Part shown: positions 1 through 11,850 of the stretch, piece after piece
How the letters are laid out: every line of letters starts with the position of its first letter
How positions within the stretch are numbered: position 1 is the stretch's first letter
NCBI GenBank assembly: GCA_025738555.1
Contig: JAOVFP010000017.1
Span: 1,798,001-1,862,000, forward strand
Source of the DNA: Cyathus striatus
Lineage: Eukaryota; Basidiomycota; Agaricomycetes; Agaricales; Nidulariaceae
Length of the DNA: 64,000 nt
Reading direction: 5' to 3'
The notes under the pieces: generated by a model
What the model was told of the DNA's origin: nothing
Database searches by the model: none
Seen by the model: the letters and a program-made list of their open reading frames with translations, nothing else
Position numbers and translations under genes: made by a program

Positions 1-144
1 CATCAAAAAATAGAATCAACATTCAGGGCGTGGGAAATAACAACCGCGAGGCACAATGGTGAGCACACAACAATTTAGTAATCCATAGAGGTGAGGAAAC
101 ATCTGTCATAAACCATACAAATCAAGATAATTTACATTTTCAAG

Positions 145-1680
145 TTACAAGTTAAGTTCCCAAGTTAAGTTCCACTTAAGTGTCAGTCGAGTTCCATTTG
201 AGTTACCGGTAACTCGAAAAGTTGACGGCCCCTCTGAAATAGCACGTATAACATCTATACTTGAAGCTGCTTTCATGCTCCCAATATTCGAGATATGTTC
301 ATGGCAGAGTCCTGCAATATCATCCATTTCTGGTATCCAACAAAGTTGGCCATCACTTGCCAATTCATTGAAACATAAAGTCACTCCAACACGCTCCACT
401 AGGTTATCGCCCCCCATCACAACTTCCATATTATATCCGAGGTCAGTCATAATGGTTTCTCCAGTACTTATGCGAAGCTTGTATTCAGAACGTCGCTCCG
501 TTAACGTGGTTCGTGACGGAAATGCAAAGGGTGAGTGATGGAGCGCATGAAGTGCAGCATGCCCACCAAGATCATATATCACATTGGCAAGGTCAATTTC
601 GAGTTCACTGAAATTCTGAGCATGATAAAAACCTGCTATTGCTTTCTGAATCATTTCTAGCGTCTTTGCAATACTCCATTTGAAAGAATTCGCATTTCTA
701 AAGATCCAGTGAAGGGCAGGTACATCTTGTGTACCTACAACATCCAACAGCTTCTTCCACGTAACTTTGTGAACTTGAAGTCCTTGAAGAGACTTTGTAG
801 CGTTTAGGTACTACGACGATTATTAACTTTATAATTTATGAGTTAATGTCTTTGGGGGCTCACCTGGAATCTTTCTTGTTCACATAGTTTCCCTGTGTTG
901 TCGAGTTTCTGACAGAGTTGCGAGTGGCTAAGAGTATTGCGTTGCAGTCCGAATGCATGGCGATTTGCACGTTCCATAACTTTTTTTAATAAATTAACTG
1001 CATTCTTGCATGAAATACATGCGCTACCATCATCGGAGACACCGAGACAATGGTGAGACCGAATACCGAGCACAGATTCAATTATGTCGATTTTCATAAT
1101 GTCGTATAATGGCGGATTCTTGTTTGATATGTCATGTAAGACAAAGGGATACATGCGATAGGGTGATCCCAGTTCCCAATAAAATTTTGCACCAGAGCAT
1201 TGGGGCAAGGTTTTCATGCTAGAGGGGGGTATCAAGCTATTAGAACTCGATATCAGTTCAAAGCGGCTAATAACACGTTCTATAGAATACTATTAACACA
1301 TATAAAGCGGATAAAACCAAAATTACCAACTTCCAAACTTTGTTAAGCATTTTACCCCACCACAATGTCGCTCCATTGGCTTTGAACCACAGTTGAATGC
1401 GTGCTTCACATATTCAAAGCACCTCGTGCAAAGTACTTCCTTAGTTCCTGACACATAATCTCCTTTCTCGATAGGAAGATTTTGATCTTCCCCAAACAAA
1501 AATTGCTGGAGGACATCTTTATAACCCAAAGAACTATATGAAACACTAGAATTCGAGGAGAGCGGAGGAGTACATATATGAACAGAACTATGAGACAGTT
1601 GAACATCACCAGTATATACACTAGATACAAATGTGGGTTGGCATGGTTGTTGAATTGACGAAGATGGAACGCGTCAAGAA
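145..1680 (-). pseudogene. Agaricomycete repeat-family protein (partial, probably element-derived)
   Basis: Three coding blocks join on the minus strand: roughly 1680-1330, about 1280-864, and 810-145. The 864/810 junction has a clean GTGAGC donor and TAG acceptor in phase 0. The earlier junction needs a GTTGGT donor. The first block is Ser/Pro-rich and contains CxxC and HCGG motifs; the second has CISCKNAVNLL; the last contains YHAQNFSELEIDLANVIYDLGG and a following CFNELASDGQL block. This pattern resembles a very abundant Agaricomycete family in which an acidic FDEIALE-like motif is followed by a C/H-rich segment; I recall the pattern but cannot name a domain. The upstream end runs into a TGA near 1682 with no start codon, and the protein stops soon after the conserved part. 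A 5'-truncated copy of a mobile-element-associated gene is the best reading. Confidence 0.5.
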
Positions 1681-1832
1681 AGACACATTAAAATGCGGTA
1701 TAAGCGAAAAGAAGATAAGCAAGGTGACACGAACTGTTCAGATGTTCAATTTTCAATACACCTGTTTGCCTCCGTTTGCTTGGGTCGGAGATTCAAAAAA
1801 GAACAGCCAAACAAGTTTGTTTGCTTCAGCTT

Positions 1833-1848
1833 GGGGGGGGGGGGGGGG
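1833..1848. repeat. Run of 16 G
   Basis: A run of 16 G followed by a TGGGTGG tract lies between the repeat-family gene and the broken F-box copy. Homopolymers of this length are prone to length errors in assembly. Confidence 0.9.
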
Positions 1849-1909
1849 TGGGTGGTGGACACCCTCTGTGGGAACTGGTACGAGATCGGAGGATCTGACG
1901 ACTCTTGAT

Positions 1910-2450
1910 TCCAGCTATTGCGCAGTCTCTGCTCCAGTCATCCGATTTTCCGTCATCGATAGTCCATCTATTAGTTCAGCCGGTAAAAATTGCATTAATC
2001 ACAGGATGATGTCCACTCACTTTGCTGTTGTTACCTGCTTAAAATTACTTATTGCAAGTGGGAGCCACTCCTTAATGGATTGTGAATGTGCATAGTAAGG
2101 GTCCAGTACTTCCAGCTCGTATCTCTGTTTAGCTTTATATTGTCTTTGGCGTTCCTCCCAGGACCCAGGTCCCATCATCATCAATGGTGTATGGGTATGG
2201 TTTTAGATTTCCAATTGTGAGTGACTTGGCATTTGCCAAGAAAGTCGGTTGTCTAACAGCAAGAAGTTCAAGGACCTCAAGAAAATCATAGGCATACAAG
2301 ACGTAGCGCCCGATGTGACGATGACTAAAATATGCTGTAATTACAATTATATATACAATTCAACGCAAGACAACATACTAGTTGAGTTATGTCATGCAGA
2401 ATCTCAACAGGGAAGGATAGAATAGAGGTACGTTTACCGTGCTGCAACAT
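1910..2450 (-). pseudogene. F-box/LRR pseudogene (5' fragment)
   Basis: Exon 1 (2450-2379) is intact: 24 codons ending in EILHDITQL, followed by a GTATGT donor, exactly as in the other copies. Exon 2 begins at the expected place with the LRLVC motif, but about 70 bases that would encode the QFHDAITPQMF segment are missing, which breaks the frame. The later part still matches the neighbouring gene at 4853-6538 through the WLPLA block and the first codons of exon 3 (DWSRDCAIAGI-like). Homology stops near 1910, so the whole LRR region and C-terminal tail are absent. Closest relative in the window by eye is the gene at 4853-6538. Confidence 0.8.
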
Positions 2451-4527
2451 TTGTGGGGTACAGTACCAAGGACGATAGGAAGAGCAGAATGATTAATATT
2501 TGTTTATTTTAGGAACTCTACAGCATTAGCAAACAAGCGTGGTTATCGGGCTTGCTAGCGCTTCGTATAAATAGGAGCTCCCTTCAATGGCCGTAACGAA
2601 CCCTTGATACTGTGGAAGCGACCAAAGCTCCTCCCAACCTCGCCGCTACCTCGCCTGCTTCATCCCCCTTCATGGCCGAAGTCGAATTCAAATGCAACAA
2701 ATTTGTTCAACTTAATGCGTACTTCAACCTGTTCCGTACTCCGACAAAAAAAAGTAGGAGATGCTATGGGATGTAGCTTTCTGGCATGAGAGGAGAAGCA
2801 TTGGTGAGTTGAATTTGGACTGATATGATCTGAGAGGTGTGATACTGGTGAAAACCGTTGGACACCGCGGTGATTGAAGTATCCTGTGTGTTTTATCCCA
2901 TGTCAAATACCCCTAAGGGAGGTATAGCAAGTGAGCATGTACTCGAACCGTGGCATTCGCACTCACGCTGTATCTTATTTTATCTTCCATCCCGTCTTTT
3001 CCTTCTTTCAGTTGTTCCTCTCCCTTTCCCTCTTCGTTACCACTAAAGTAGCTTGAAAACAGTCAGTACTTGGTGCTCGCAAGACGCTCACGATGCCAAA
3101 CAAGTAGGCAACGTGAAAGAGATCTCCATGAAAGGTCGATCTCGAATGTCCTGGAGAACGTGTTTTGATTCGAGACAGTGATGAACAAGATGCATAGGAG
3201 TGGTTTTTCTTAGTTCACATCGTCTAGTAGAACACAGTCACCAGTGCATTTTGAACTGAATTTTTGCTGAAAGGGTTGTTGTTCGGATACATAATGTTGT
3301 ACGAATCAGAGAAGATTTCGTTCGAGAACTCGTAATTCGTACCGGGGCAGCCCACACCTCATGCGCTTTTAGAAGAAATAGATTGGAATATAGGATACAA
3401 TCTGGCTGATTATATCACATTTATGCTGTACGTCTGAAGGGCCATCACAAATGATAAGACTTCAGCTTCAGATATAACCAAGGCGTATTACATCAAAAGT
3501 AAAATACGTACCATACACAAAGGTATCGTCACATCTCTGCCCAAGCCCCTATATCTTTAATACGAAGTCAGCCATCTTTCCAATCAAATAACAACCAGAA
3601 ACAGTACCTCCGAAGAGTCATTCACTATCCGATGAGTGTGAATCCCTTCCTCCCCAGAAAAAGGCTTATATTGTTGTTTGATTGATGCTCGTGCGGCGGT
3701 TGCGCATAAGTTTAAGAATAGATTTAGGGAGAGGATAACAGCGAGGAGCCATCTGAGAACGTACACCGTGGATAAAGTGGATTTATTTGATATTGCGATT
3801 GACAGTGTTCCAAAAGAGACTGATTTGACAGGGCACATGGGCGTTGCATGGGTGTCTTGATACGTAGGGGGAGAGTGATGCTAGAGAGAATAACAGAGTT
3901 ATGATTAGAATTGTATTAGGGATGCAACGAAGAGGTTATATATCTGGAACGTACGAGTGGATATACTGTAAAGAATCCAAAGACCAGAAGTCCATAAGTT
4001 ATTCAGACGAGCTCCTTGCACTCTTGTCATCGCCTTGCCATCATAGCTAACGCTAAAGACCCACAACCTCTTATATCATGCATTATTATGCGTGAATTGA
4101 GTGCCACGAAGGTAATGCAAGATGGAAAGAGAATAAAACGAATGGAAGATTTACAGCACATTGCCTTGACCTGCAACACCGATCCTTCCACCAACCGAAG
4201 AGTCTCGTGCTGCCGGTAAAGACCCAATCAATACACTACTGTAATACAAAGACCGGTCTTTCAGGGGCAGGGAGTTTCTTGAAGCCGAAAGCAGTGATAT
4301 AGGCTTGAATGAGTGAAATGTAACTCTAACCCCTAGCGTAATAGTGCCATAGTCACTTGAAGGGCACGATGACAGGCCAAGATTTATTACAGAGCATGAA
4401 GGTAATGATCCTAGGTCTTGAACGGAAGAGGAAGAACGAAAGCAGAGGGGTAAGCGAAGCTGTAGCTGAGCCTGGAGGCTAGAGGCTGGGTCAAAAAGTA
4501 CAAGCGAATAGCGACGTTAGCTCCCAG
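2451..4527. other. Intergenic, no supported gene
   Basis: No convincing conserved gene was found in this stretch. A minus-strand ORF at 3584-3838 encodes an 84-residue peptide with one good membrane segment (WLLAVILSLNLFLNLC) and could be the first exon of a short single-pass membrane protein, but downstream splicing (GTACTG donor near 3607, acceptor near 3532) leads only to a few more codons. The remaining ORFs are short and lack recognisable motifs. Confidence 0.4.
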
Positions 4528-4692
4528 ATGGATCGCGTTGTGCTTGGCATCGGCTTCTCAGTGTTTGGTCAAGCGGCGCGCGATTCGAAGACTCAAGTGC
4601 ACGGTTTTCACAACTGCAAAGTGAACGATTGCATATGCCTTATTCTATGGGAGAGCATGTTCATCAATTTACCCTTCTCAAAACAGCCACGG

Positions 4693-4782
4693 GAGGGTAT
4701 ACGAGAGTGTGTTCACAAAGCTATAAACGGGGACTTGGAGGGTATGCGAGAGTGTGTATACAAAGCTATAAACAGTAGACTT
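4693..4782 (+). repeat. 45-bp direct duplication
   Basis: Two adjacent copies of a 45-base unit begin with GAGGGTAT at 4693 and 4738 and share GAGAGTGTGT and CAAAGCTATAAAC. The period is a multiple of three, and in the plus-strand ORF 4528-4914 it gives two RECVxKAIN units. There is no other evidence that this ORF is expressed; its end overlaps the last exon of the minus-strand F-box gene. Confidence 0.75.
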
Positions 4783-4852
4783 GCTTGGTCAATTATGATG
4801 GCTATGCCGACTACGGACTACGTATACCTACAGATGTTGATGTGTCCTCCTC

Positions 4853-6538
4853 CTATTTACGATACCAATGTACTCCGTTTCTTACAAGTCGCTGAAGGCT
4901 GTAGCACGTATTGAAGTTATCGCTACCGATACTTACAGTAAATATATACTTTGATGGATCCAATGGTCCCATATATGTAATGTGCATATCGATTTGTTGG
5001 GTATTAGGGTGCATCGACTGGCGTGGATATCGGATATTCAGATGACAAATCCTTGGAAGCAGAGATGCTGTTTGCATAAGGAGGCACTGTAACAGTATAA
5101 GATGTAGTTTTATCCAAATAGAAAGAGGAAACCACTAACCACCGGATGTCCTGGGTTATAGTTCGTTGCCATTGAATATCTATCCGGTATAATAGGGATG
5201 GAAAGGTATCTTAGCTGAACAAGTTTTGATAACGCTTGCTTGTTATGTGCTCCAAAGCCCCATTTTCCGTCGTGGGATGGAGCTATATCCAATTTTCGAA
5301 GTGAATCTATATGCATGCAAATAGCATGCAGGTAAAAGTCATCTGCCAGCGCGTTCGACTGAACCCCCGGTGATCTAGGACTAATAGTGAGGGATTCTAG
5401 TCCAGTATATGATTTCAAATAGCATATGAAGCTCTCCGTAGGATTGTCTAATGTAATTTCTTGAAGGACAATTTTTTCTTGCTTTAAAAGATTCCATATA
5501 TCTTCTGGGGCAGCAGATTCGCCAACAAGATCTCCTTCACTTGAAATTCGACCACGACCGACTAGCAACCCGAAATCTGTCTTAAGACATATTGATTTTA
5601 AAGAACGAAGGTGAGGAACTATTGTTTTGTGTAGCTTTAAATTAAAGACCTCCAATGTGAGATGTGTTATGTGCAAAGCAGATGAAATTGGAAGAACTGA
5701 ACCGAGGAATATGGAGTATTCATTAAAACATGACGTGCCACAATTGAGCTCTAGTTGGCGAAGCTGACTTGAAGATTTGGCAATTAACTCTGGTATTCCA
5801 TGAATTCCCCCGATGTGAGTGGTACATATGGAGAAGAGTTGGAGCGGAGGTAGAGAGTCTAGCTGCATGGAGATGCCATCTTGACCGATTATCGTTAATT
5901 TAAAAGCGCTTAAAGAAGGCATTCGAGCGATTCCGGCTATTACGCGGTCTTTGCTCCAGTCGTCAGATGATCCTTCAGTGATATTCGGAATCATCTAGTG
6001 TTGCAGGGAGTGGAATATGGTAAAGAATTATACAGTGACAAAATAATAGGAACACTCACGTTACCGTCGTTGCCTGCTTAAAATTACTTATTGCAAGTGG
6101 GAGCCATTCTGAATGTGCATAGTAAGGGGCCAGTTCTTCTCGCTCGTGTCTCTTTCTGGCTTCCCGTATTCTTTGACGTCTCTCTGGATTCATGCCACCG
6201 GACGTGTCGTATTTGAATGGTCTTAGATATCTGATTGTTAGCGACCTAGCGTTTGACATGGAAGTGTGCGATCCAATAGCAAGATGTTCAAGAACCTCAA
6301 GAAACGTGTTAAAGTTCTCTTCCGGACATGATAAGCGAACATTGGAGAACATTTGCGGAGTAATTGCATCGTGAAATTGACGGCATACGAGGCGTAGCAC
6401 CGGTCGCGATGATGCCTAAACACAATGTCGTCACAGATACGTACAAACCAATGCGGAACAACATACCAGTTGAGCTATGTCTTGCAGAAGTTCAACGGGG
6501 ATGGACAGAATAGACGTACGGTTCCTGGTGTACGGCAT
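4853..6538 (-). CDS. F-box/LRR-type protein (copy A)
   Basis: Four exons: 6538-6467, 6415 to 6065 (or 6060), 5994-5140 and 5086-4853. About 503 residues. The N-terminal F-box-like region (SIPVELLQDIAQL then LRLVCRQFHDAITPQMF) is split by intron 1 at the same codon as in every other copy, so the start at 6538 is well supported. Exon 3 is Leu-rich and reads as degenerate leucine-rich repeats. The last exon carries the family tail with GPLDPSKY and a LQRL motif; it is shorter than in the other copies. F-box proteins of this layout usually link substrates to SCF ubiquitin ligases; that role is inferred from family knowledge. One oddity: the usual exon 2 donor (GTGAGT at 6059) would put a stop at the start of exon 3. 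A GTAACG donor five bases upstream keeps the frame open. Either the donor shifted or the copy is slightly broken. Confidence 0.75.
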
Positions 6539-7080
6539 TTTTTGGGATCCCCGGTGTTGCAAGTTAAAGCTAACAATGGTGGAACAAGTTTAAGGTAAGA
6601 AAAACAGAATGATTAGTAACTGTACGATCCTTTAGGTGCTGCGCTGTACACTGTACAGCTTTATTAATAAAACGAGTTAATCGGAATATGATATCCGAGA
6701 ACGGTGAGAAACGCTGACCACTGAGAACATCTATTTTTCTCACTGCACTTATAAATATCCCTCCTACTAACACCTCGTAATAAAAGCTACTGCAGAAGTG
6801 ACAGGAATCCTTTCTTCCGATCCCCGGGCCGCCCGCTTCGTCCCCCTCGTGATAAATAGTCAAACTTAAACGCAACAAACCAATTGTCAACATCAATCGA
6901 AGGGCAATTAGGACTAAACAGTCCTTAATAATATATAATGTAATGATCGACCAGAAGTATGACTATTGAATGTAATTGAGTCAACGTCAAATAATACCAT
7001 TGAGTTGACAGAATTACAACTACATCACGATATGGGTTGCTCTTTTTATCCCCATACTTCTACCACGAACTCACGAGGCA

Positions 7081-7745
7081 ATGTCTGAAATTTCACTAAA
7101 CCAATATATCCAGACTCAGTTCAAAATTGAACGTGAAGAAAAGCTTAGATACCGTGCCAACGGGGTCTCAGAGCACATGCGGAAACCTTACAACAAGACG
7201 ATCAGAGCTATGTAAGACGTACCTAATTTCCAAGCGTTGAAAAACTTCGTAATCTCACCCTTATGCCTTAGTGGGATTTACATCCAGTTGCTCATATTAG
7301 GAACTCTGGGTGGCATTCTTTCATTGTTTGTTAATCTTTTAGCCATATTCATCCAAAGATATATGTCTTACACATGCTTTATTATATCAGGGTTATTGGA
7401 AACGCACTCGAAGAGACGGAAGTTAGTATAAGCGTGCACGTTGCAGTAATAATTGGCGCCATCGGAGGCGCGATTATGTCTGCCAGCTTTACTGGTCCTA
7501 TCAGTTGCAAATTCATACTTATAGGATATGAACCAAGCTTGCAGAAAGTGAATTTGATATGGTCATTACTTAGCCTACCACTGAATGTTACTGCAGCGGC
7601 CATTGGCGCCGCCATAGTTAAGGAGGTAATGCTAGACTCTATCAGCGTAGGCGGTGTGGTAGCAGACGCATTTATGGGAGGTATTATTGCAATGTTTATA
7701 TTAGCTATAGCTACCGTGATGGTATATCGTAATTTTGAATACTAA
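7081..7745 (+). CDS. Small predicted multi-pass membrane protein
   Basis: Exon 1 (7081-7211) starts with ATG and encodes a polar 43-residue N-terminus (MSEISLNQYIQTQF...) before a GTAAGA donor. Two splice solutions remain open: exons 7272-7325 and 7391-7745 (179 residues), or a single intron from 7212 to 7390 (161 residues). The last exon encodes three hydrophobic, Gly/Ala-rich stretches (VAVIIGAIGGAIM, PLNVTAAAIGAAIV, GGIIAMFILAIATVMVY), consistent with a small membrane protein. I do not recognise the family. It stands alone between the F-box gene and the metallothionein cluster. Confidence 0.5.
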
Positions 7746-8439
7746 ACAGATATATATGTTCGTATTCACCTTCAAAAACTACTGCCGGCAGTGCGGCGTT
7801 CCCTTCTAGTACGCTTGCCCGTTATCTGAATCGAATCATCTATCGATAAATGGAGAGGTTTTCATTAAAGAATGACGTGGAACATCCGAGCGTCTGCGGT
7901 TACATAAGAGGGTGATGAAAGAGACAGGGAGAAAAAGACCGGAAGTCGGACCAGCTGAGGCTGTATGAGTGGTAAAAGTGGATTGTTTTACTGTTGATGT
8001 TGGCGGTTTGGGCTAAAATACGGAACACTGGCGGCGTACAGGGAAGAATGCGAGTCTGAGAAGGTGGAGTGGATGTCATGTTAACACTACGTAGCTTCTT
8101 GAAAGAAGGGATTTAAGGAGAAGCAGAGCAGTCGAAAAGGATGAAACGTACAAATCGATTAAGAAGTTGTTCTTCATTGTAGCCTAACTGAACACGAGTT
8201 TGATTCGCATGCTCATTCATTTCATAGCTGCTCGGCCACTGCCATGGTTCAAAGTACCTTCCATCTGCATCAATAGCCACACTTGCATCTTGCGTAACAC
8301 ATGAACTGAATCGAGTCCCATATCGTGGTTTCAGATTGAAAATCGATCTGAAGTCCAGTTAAGTGACTCACTACTATACATCGATGTAACCGTGTAACAT
8401 GTATGAACGCTCGAACACAGCTACTCGCATATTGCCGAC
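7746..8439. other. Intergenic, nothing recognised
   Basis: No conserved ORF or repeat was seen here. The sequence before 8440 has no counterpart in the second unit of the metallothionein duplication. Confidence 0.4.
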
Positions 8440-8993
8440 CTTGAACCAGATCGATGATACAAGCCAATCTCCCTATTTCGATGTAAAACACAGCATGAGT
8501 GGCATAGGACGAGAATAAACGTTGGAGGAAGTTTTTAATGCCACGAAAAAGTTTCCAACCAGAGTTGAAGAACTTCAATGATACTTGAAGCTTGAAGCTT
8601 GACGTTGGGCAGAGGAGTTGAACGTTTGACTGGAACGATGAAACAATGTTGTTCTCAGAATCTCACGATCGAGTCGATGACGCGTTCTTATTGTACGTTA
8701 TTTGCGATATCTAGCTGATATAAACAAATGCAACACAATGTTAAACGTGACGGCGTGACTCAGTCACACCTTTCGAGCACTATCTCCGGAGTCCGTACCG
8801 TGTATACCAGAAGTCATACTGCAAGAATTCGTCTCAGGCCAGCTTAAATTATCTTGATCAATCTCCCCAACGATATAAACTCAATCTTAGCACAAACTCG
8901 AACGTTTAGCAGCATAGTAACATTTATATTTATGATACATTCATCAGAACGTGGGCTCCAGGGTTTGAAAAATGACGGCGGAGCGCATCAAAT

Positions 8994-9211
8994 CTAACAC
9001 TTGCACTCATCGGGCTTGCAAGTGCACCTATTCATCGCATTCAGCAACAGCACTATCACAAAACTGGGATAACTGAACGTACGAATCACCGCAGGTGCAA
9101 GTGCTGACACCGCACTTGGTCTGGTTAACGGGAGCAGAGGTGGAGGATTGCTATCAAAGCATCGTCAGCAACGACAGTTTCAGGTAAAAGAGGTAGACAT
9201 ATGCATACCAT
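8994..9211 (-). CDS. Metallothionein, 7-Cys (MT1)
   Basis: Exons 9211-9209 (only the start codon), 9150-9083 and 9027-8994 join to a 34-residue protein with seven cysteines at positions 14, 19, 21, 25, 27, 32 and 34, in CxC and CxxxC spacing. The C-terminus is CTCKPDECKC. Seven cysteines in so short a chain is the size and type of classic fungal copper metallothioneins such as those of Neurospora and Agaricus; metal binding is inferred from that. Introns start GTATGC and GTACGT and end in TAG. A TATA box (CATATAAGG on the minus strand, near 9300) and a conserved upstream block (about 9415-9460) precede it. The start-only first exon is unusual but recurs in the paralog at 11394-11614. Confidence 0.8.
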
Positions 9212-9414
9212 TTCGTGAATAGTAGTAATGAAGTAGATGAGGTTGTATGTGATAGTGGTTGAATGGGTGGGTTGTTGATTTTACAGAGAAAACCCCACTC
9301 CTTATATGCCTCCCCAGACCTCCCCACACCCCCAAAAGAGAATAGCCATTCATTTCAAGTTACCAATCAGCGTCTCGCATCGGTGCATCCAAAAAATCGC
9401 ACATCTGTCACGCT

Positions 9415-9460
9415 GAGTAAAAATAGCTGCGCGCACAATTGCCTCAAGATCTGGATCTGA
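9415..9460 (-). promoter_or_regulatory. Conserved metallothionein upstream block
   Basis: The plus-strand sequence reads AGTAAAAATAGCTGCGCGCA followed by CAATTGCCTCAAGATCTGGA. It is nearly repeated upstream of MT2 (11805-11850) and MT3 (13043-13086). It contains TGCGCGC, which fits the TGCRCNC metal-response core and a GCTG Ace1-like core. A metal-responsive role is inferred from position and motif, not shown. Confidence 0.55.
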
Positions 9461-10176
9461 CACATCGCCGATTGCAGCTTACTCTTAGAGATTGAAATGG
9501 TAATAGTGTAGAGCTGATGGCATCATTCCTCCGACCTCCGACCGCAGCTGCTCCTCTTTGCTCCTCCCTTCAAGGGGTCGTTGTACGAGAACCTATGAGA
9601 ACTTTCTATACTCAGTAAGCTCCGTAAACGATTTCTAAGAGGAGACTCAGCACCATATAAGCGCTTTTAGGGGTAAACCAAGGCTATGTACGCCACGCCC
9701 TCACATCGTGGTATGTATAACAGCTGCAGGTGTATTATCATCCCCTCGTCTCGTGCCATTCAATCTATCAGCGACTTAATTCATATTCAAATTATCTGAT
9801 ATCTATTACTTTGACTTCTGGAGTTCGCACAATGTTCAGGTGATAACGTATTACCAATAAAGTCGTCGATACACTAATGCACGAATTTATAAGCCTACTC
9901 AGTAGTTCATAGGTACAAGTCTATGTATTTGTAATCCGAGAATCTATTCATGTCTCGGAGCATGCATCTCCGATGATTTCATGTCATAACAAATCTCAAG
10001 TGTATACTATTACTTATCACTGAGGATTCAGATGTAATCGTAATCCCCACGTATATCTTCTTTCCTCTAACCCTAGTTCGAATCCTGATAGCACCTTACA
10101 ATTCATCAGTCGTATTTTGTAAGAATTCTTTTTCCCCTTGCCTTGTACCTATACGTTTAACGTTGGGGAGCCGACT

Positions 10177-10287
10177 TTAGCGCTTGCACTCTCTGGGCTT
10201 GCATGCGCGGCTATGAAAATAAACGAGTTAAAACAACTTGTGTGAAGTTTAGGATTGAATACTATGAAACCTTACATTTATCTCGTA
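10177..10287 (-). pseudogene. Metallothionein remnant (last exon and intron)
   Basis: Matches the last exon and third intron of MT3 (12444-12540). The exon now reads ACKPRECKR before a stop, so two key residues have changed: one Gly of the KPGECKC motif and the final Cys. Homology ends at the intron's donor side (near 10287); no earlier exons are present. Confidence 0.7.
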
Positions 10288-10290
10288 TGT

Positions 10291-10854
10291 ACATTATGTG
10301 GAAAGGGTATATAAGAGAGGAATAGCACGCATGCTTCATAAAGTTCAAATCTCCTGGTGTCCATATGGGCGCCTTGAGTATGCAAATATTTTTCCTTTGG
10401 CATCTTATTCTTGAATCTGTAATTTTGAATTGGTCACTTCCTCTGGGTGAGTTTCACTTTAAATCTCTGCTGTTAATAGTGACGAGGTCTAAATCCCACG
10501 ATATTCATATGAGCGGCGACAAGGTAAAATATGTGGAAAATGGCGGTTGACAGAGAGGCAATGCTCGTACTGGTGCTCGTTATGGAGTTTAAATCTCTAA
10601 GCGTCCATTGCTACAATTTCTTCGAGAGTCTATTTTTAATTCCAAAATTGTTGGTCTAGAATACCGGCTCTACGTTGAATCGGTTGTTTAGTTTTTTTGT
10701 AAGTATTTACAACGAACTGTTTTATAATCAGTGTAGAGTAGTGTAAGTTGTCCTGTATGACAAGTGAATATAGTAAATTATGGATAAGGGCACTTGAAAT
10801 AGTTGTAGCACTCGGTATCATAGCGATTTCAATCTCCTACTATTGTCCTGGCAG
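10291..10854. other. Spacer between duplication units
   Basis: No gene recognised. A plus-strand ORF at 10365-10550 is short and without family resemblance. Confidence 0.35.
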
Positions 10855-11393
10855 CTATCGTATAGTGTCAAACTCCAACCAGAACGATGATATAAGCCTC
10901 ATCTCGATGTAGAACAAAGACTTGTATGCTGTTGTCGATGCGTAGCCACGAGCATAGGGGAGTATGTCGTTTTTTAGAGGTAAAATTGCAAACCAGTGCG
11001 TTCGCATTACAAATAGGTTGTCGGCTTGAGCTTTAACGCATCTTGAACGTTTGAACGACGAGTTAATATTGTTCTCACGATCGAGCCTTCGATGACGTAG
11101 TCCCAATGCTGTACGCTTTTGCGAGATCCGATTGATGTAAATTGATCCAACATAACGTTGAATTGAACGTGACGGCGCGTCTTTTCAGTGTAAGTATAAA
11201 TACTGTAAGTCTTACTGAAGTATTCATCTTAGACTGGTTCGAATTATCTTGATAAATCTCTCTAACAATGTCAACTCAATCTTAGCACAAACTCGAACGT
11301 CTGGCGCTATAGTAACATTTATGCAACAATTATAATACATTCATCAGGATGGAAACTCTGGGTAAAAATCTACGGCGGGTTCGCGCAGCAAAT

Positions 11394-11614
11394 TTAACAC
11401 TTGCACTCATCAGGCTTGCAAGTGCACCTATTCATTACACTCAGCAAAAGCGGTATCACAAAACAGCGAGAAGGTTGAACGTACGAGTCACCGCATGTGC
11501 AAGTGCTGACACCGCATTTGGTCTGGTTAACAGGAGCAGAGGCGAAAGATTGCTGTCAAAAGCACTGTGAGTAACGATAGATTCAAGTGGGAGAGGTAGA
11601 TATATGCATACCAT
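11394..11614 (-). CDS. Metallothionein, 7-Cys (MT2)
   Basis: Exons 11614-11612, 11552-11485 and 11427-11394, with the same intron positions and phases as MT1. The 34-residue product differs from MT1 by only a few residues near the N-terminus (MQSFASAPVNQTKC) and keeps all seven cysteines and the CTCKPDECKC end. The high protein identity against more diverged flanks suggests selection to keep the gene. TATA box near 11700 (plus strand CCTTATATGCC). Confidence 0.8.
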
Positions 11615-11804
11615 ATCGTGAATAGTAGTTATGAAGTAGATAAGGTTTGTGAAAGTGGTTGAGTGGGCAGGTTGATGATTTTACAGAGAAAAATCACTCC
11701 TTATATGCCTCCCCGGACCCCCAAAAGAAAATAGCCACTCATTTCAAGCTACCAATCAGCGTCTCGCATCGAGGCATCCAAAAAATCGCGCATCTGCCAC
11801 GCCG

Positions 11805-11850
11805 ATTAAAAATAGCTGTGCGCACAATTGCCTCAAGATCCGGATCTGAC
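11805..11850 (-). promoter_or_regulatory. Conserved metallothionein upstream block
   Basis: Plus strand: TTAAAAATAGCTGTGCGCAC then AATTGCCTCAAGATCCGGA. Includes TGCGCAC, a match to TGCRCNC. Counterpart of 9415-9460. Confidence 0.55.

Larger units (their letters stand above)
8440..10290. repeat. Metallothionein duplication, unit 1
   Basis: This stretch aligns by eye with 10855-12545. Shared landmarks include the block before the gene (CTCAATCTTAGCACAAACTC at 8880 and 11274), the metallothionein gene, its promoter, the AGCTGCTCCTC block, the (AC)GCCACGCCCTCA block and TGTCTCGGAGCATGC. The unit ends in a decayed last exon and last intron of a second metallothionein. Divergence is clear but moderate, so the duplication is not recent. 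Confidence 0.8.

Noticed and set aside
3480..3838. Possible UstYa/DUF3328-like protein from an N-terminal membrane segment.
   Set aside because: The HxxHC motifs that define that family were not found in the downstream exons.
4528..4914. A 128-codon plus-strand ORF with a 15-residue duplication.
   Set aside because: No family resemblance, and its end runs antisense to the last exon of a supported F-box gene. The duplication is kept as a repeat only.
10070..10100. AGTTCGAATCCT resembling the T-loop of a tRNA.
   Set aside because: The preceding 70 bases do not pair as a tRNA, and the site lies within the duplicated metallothionein region.
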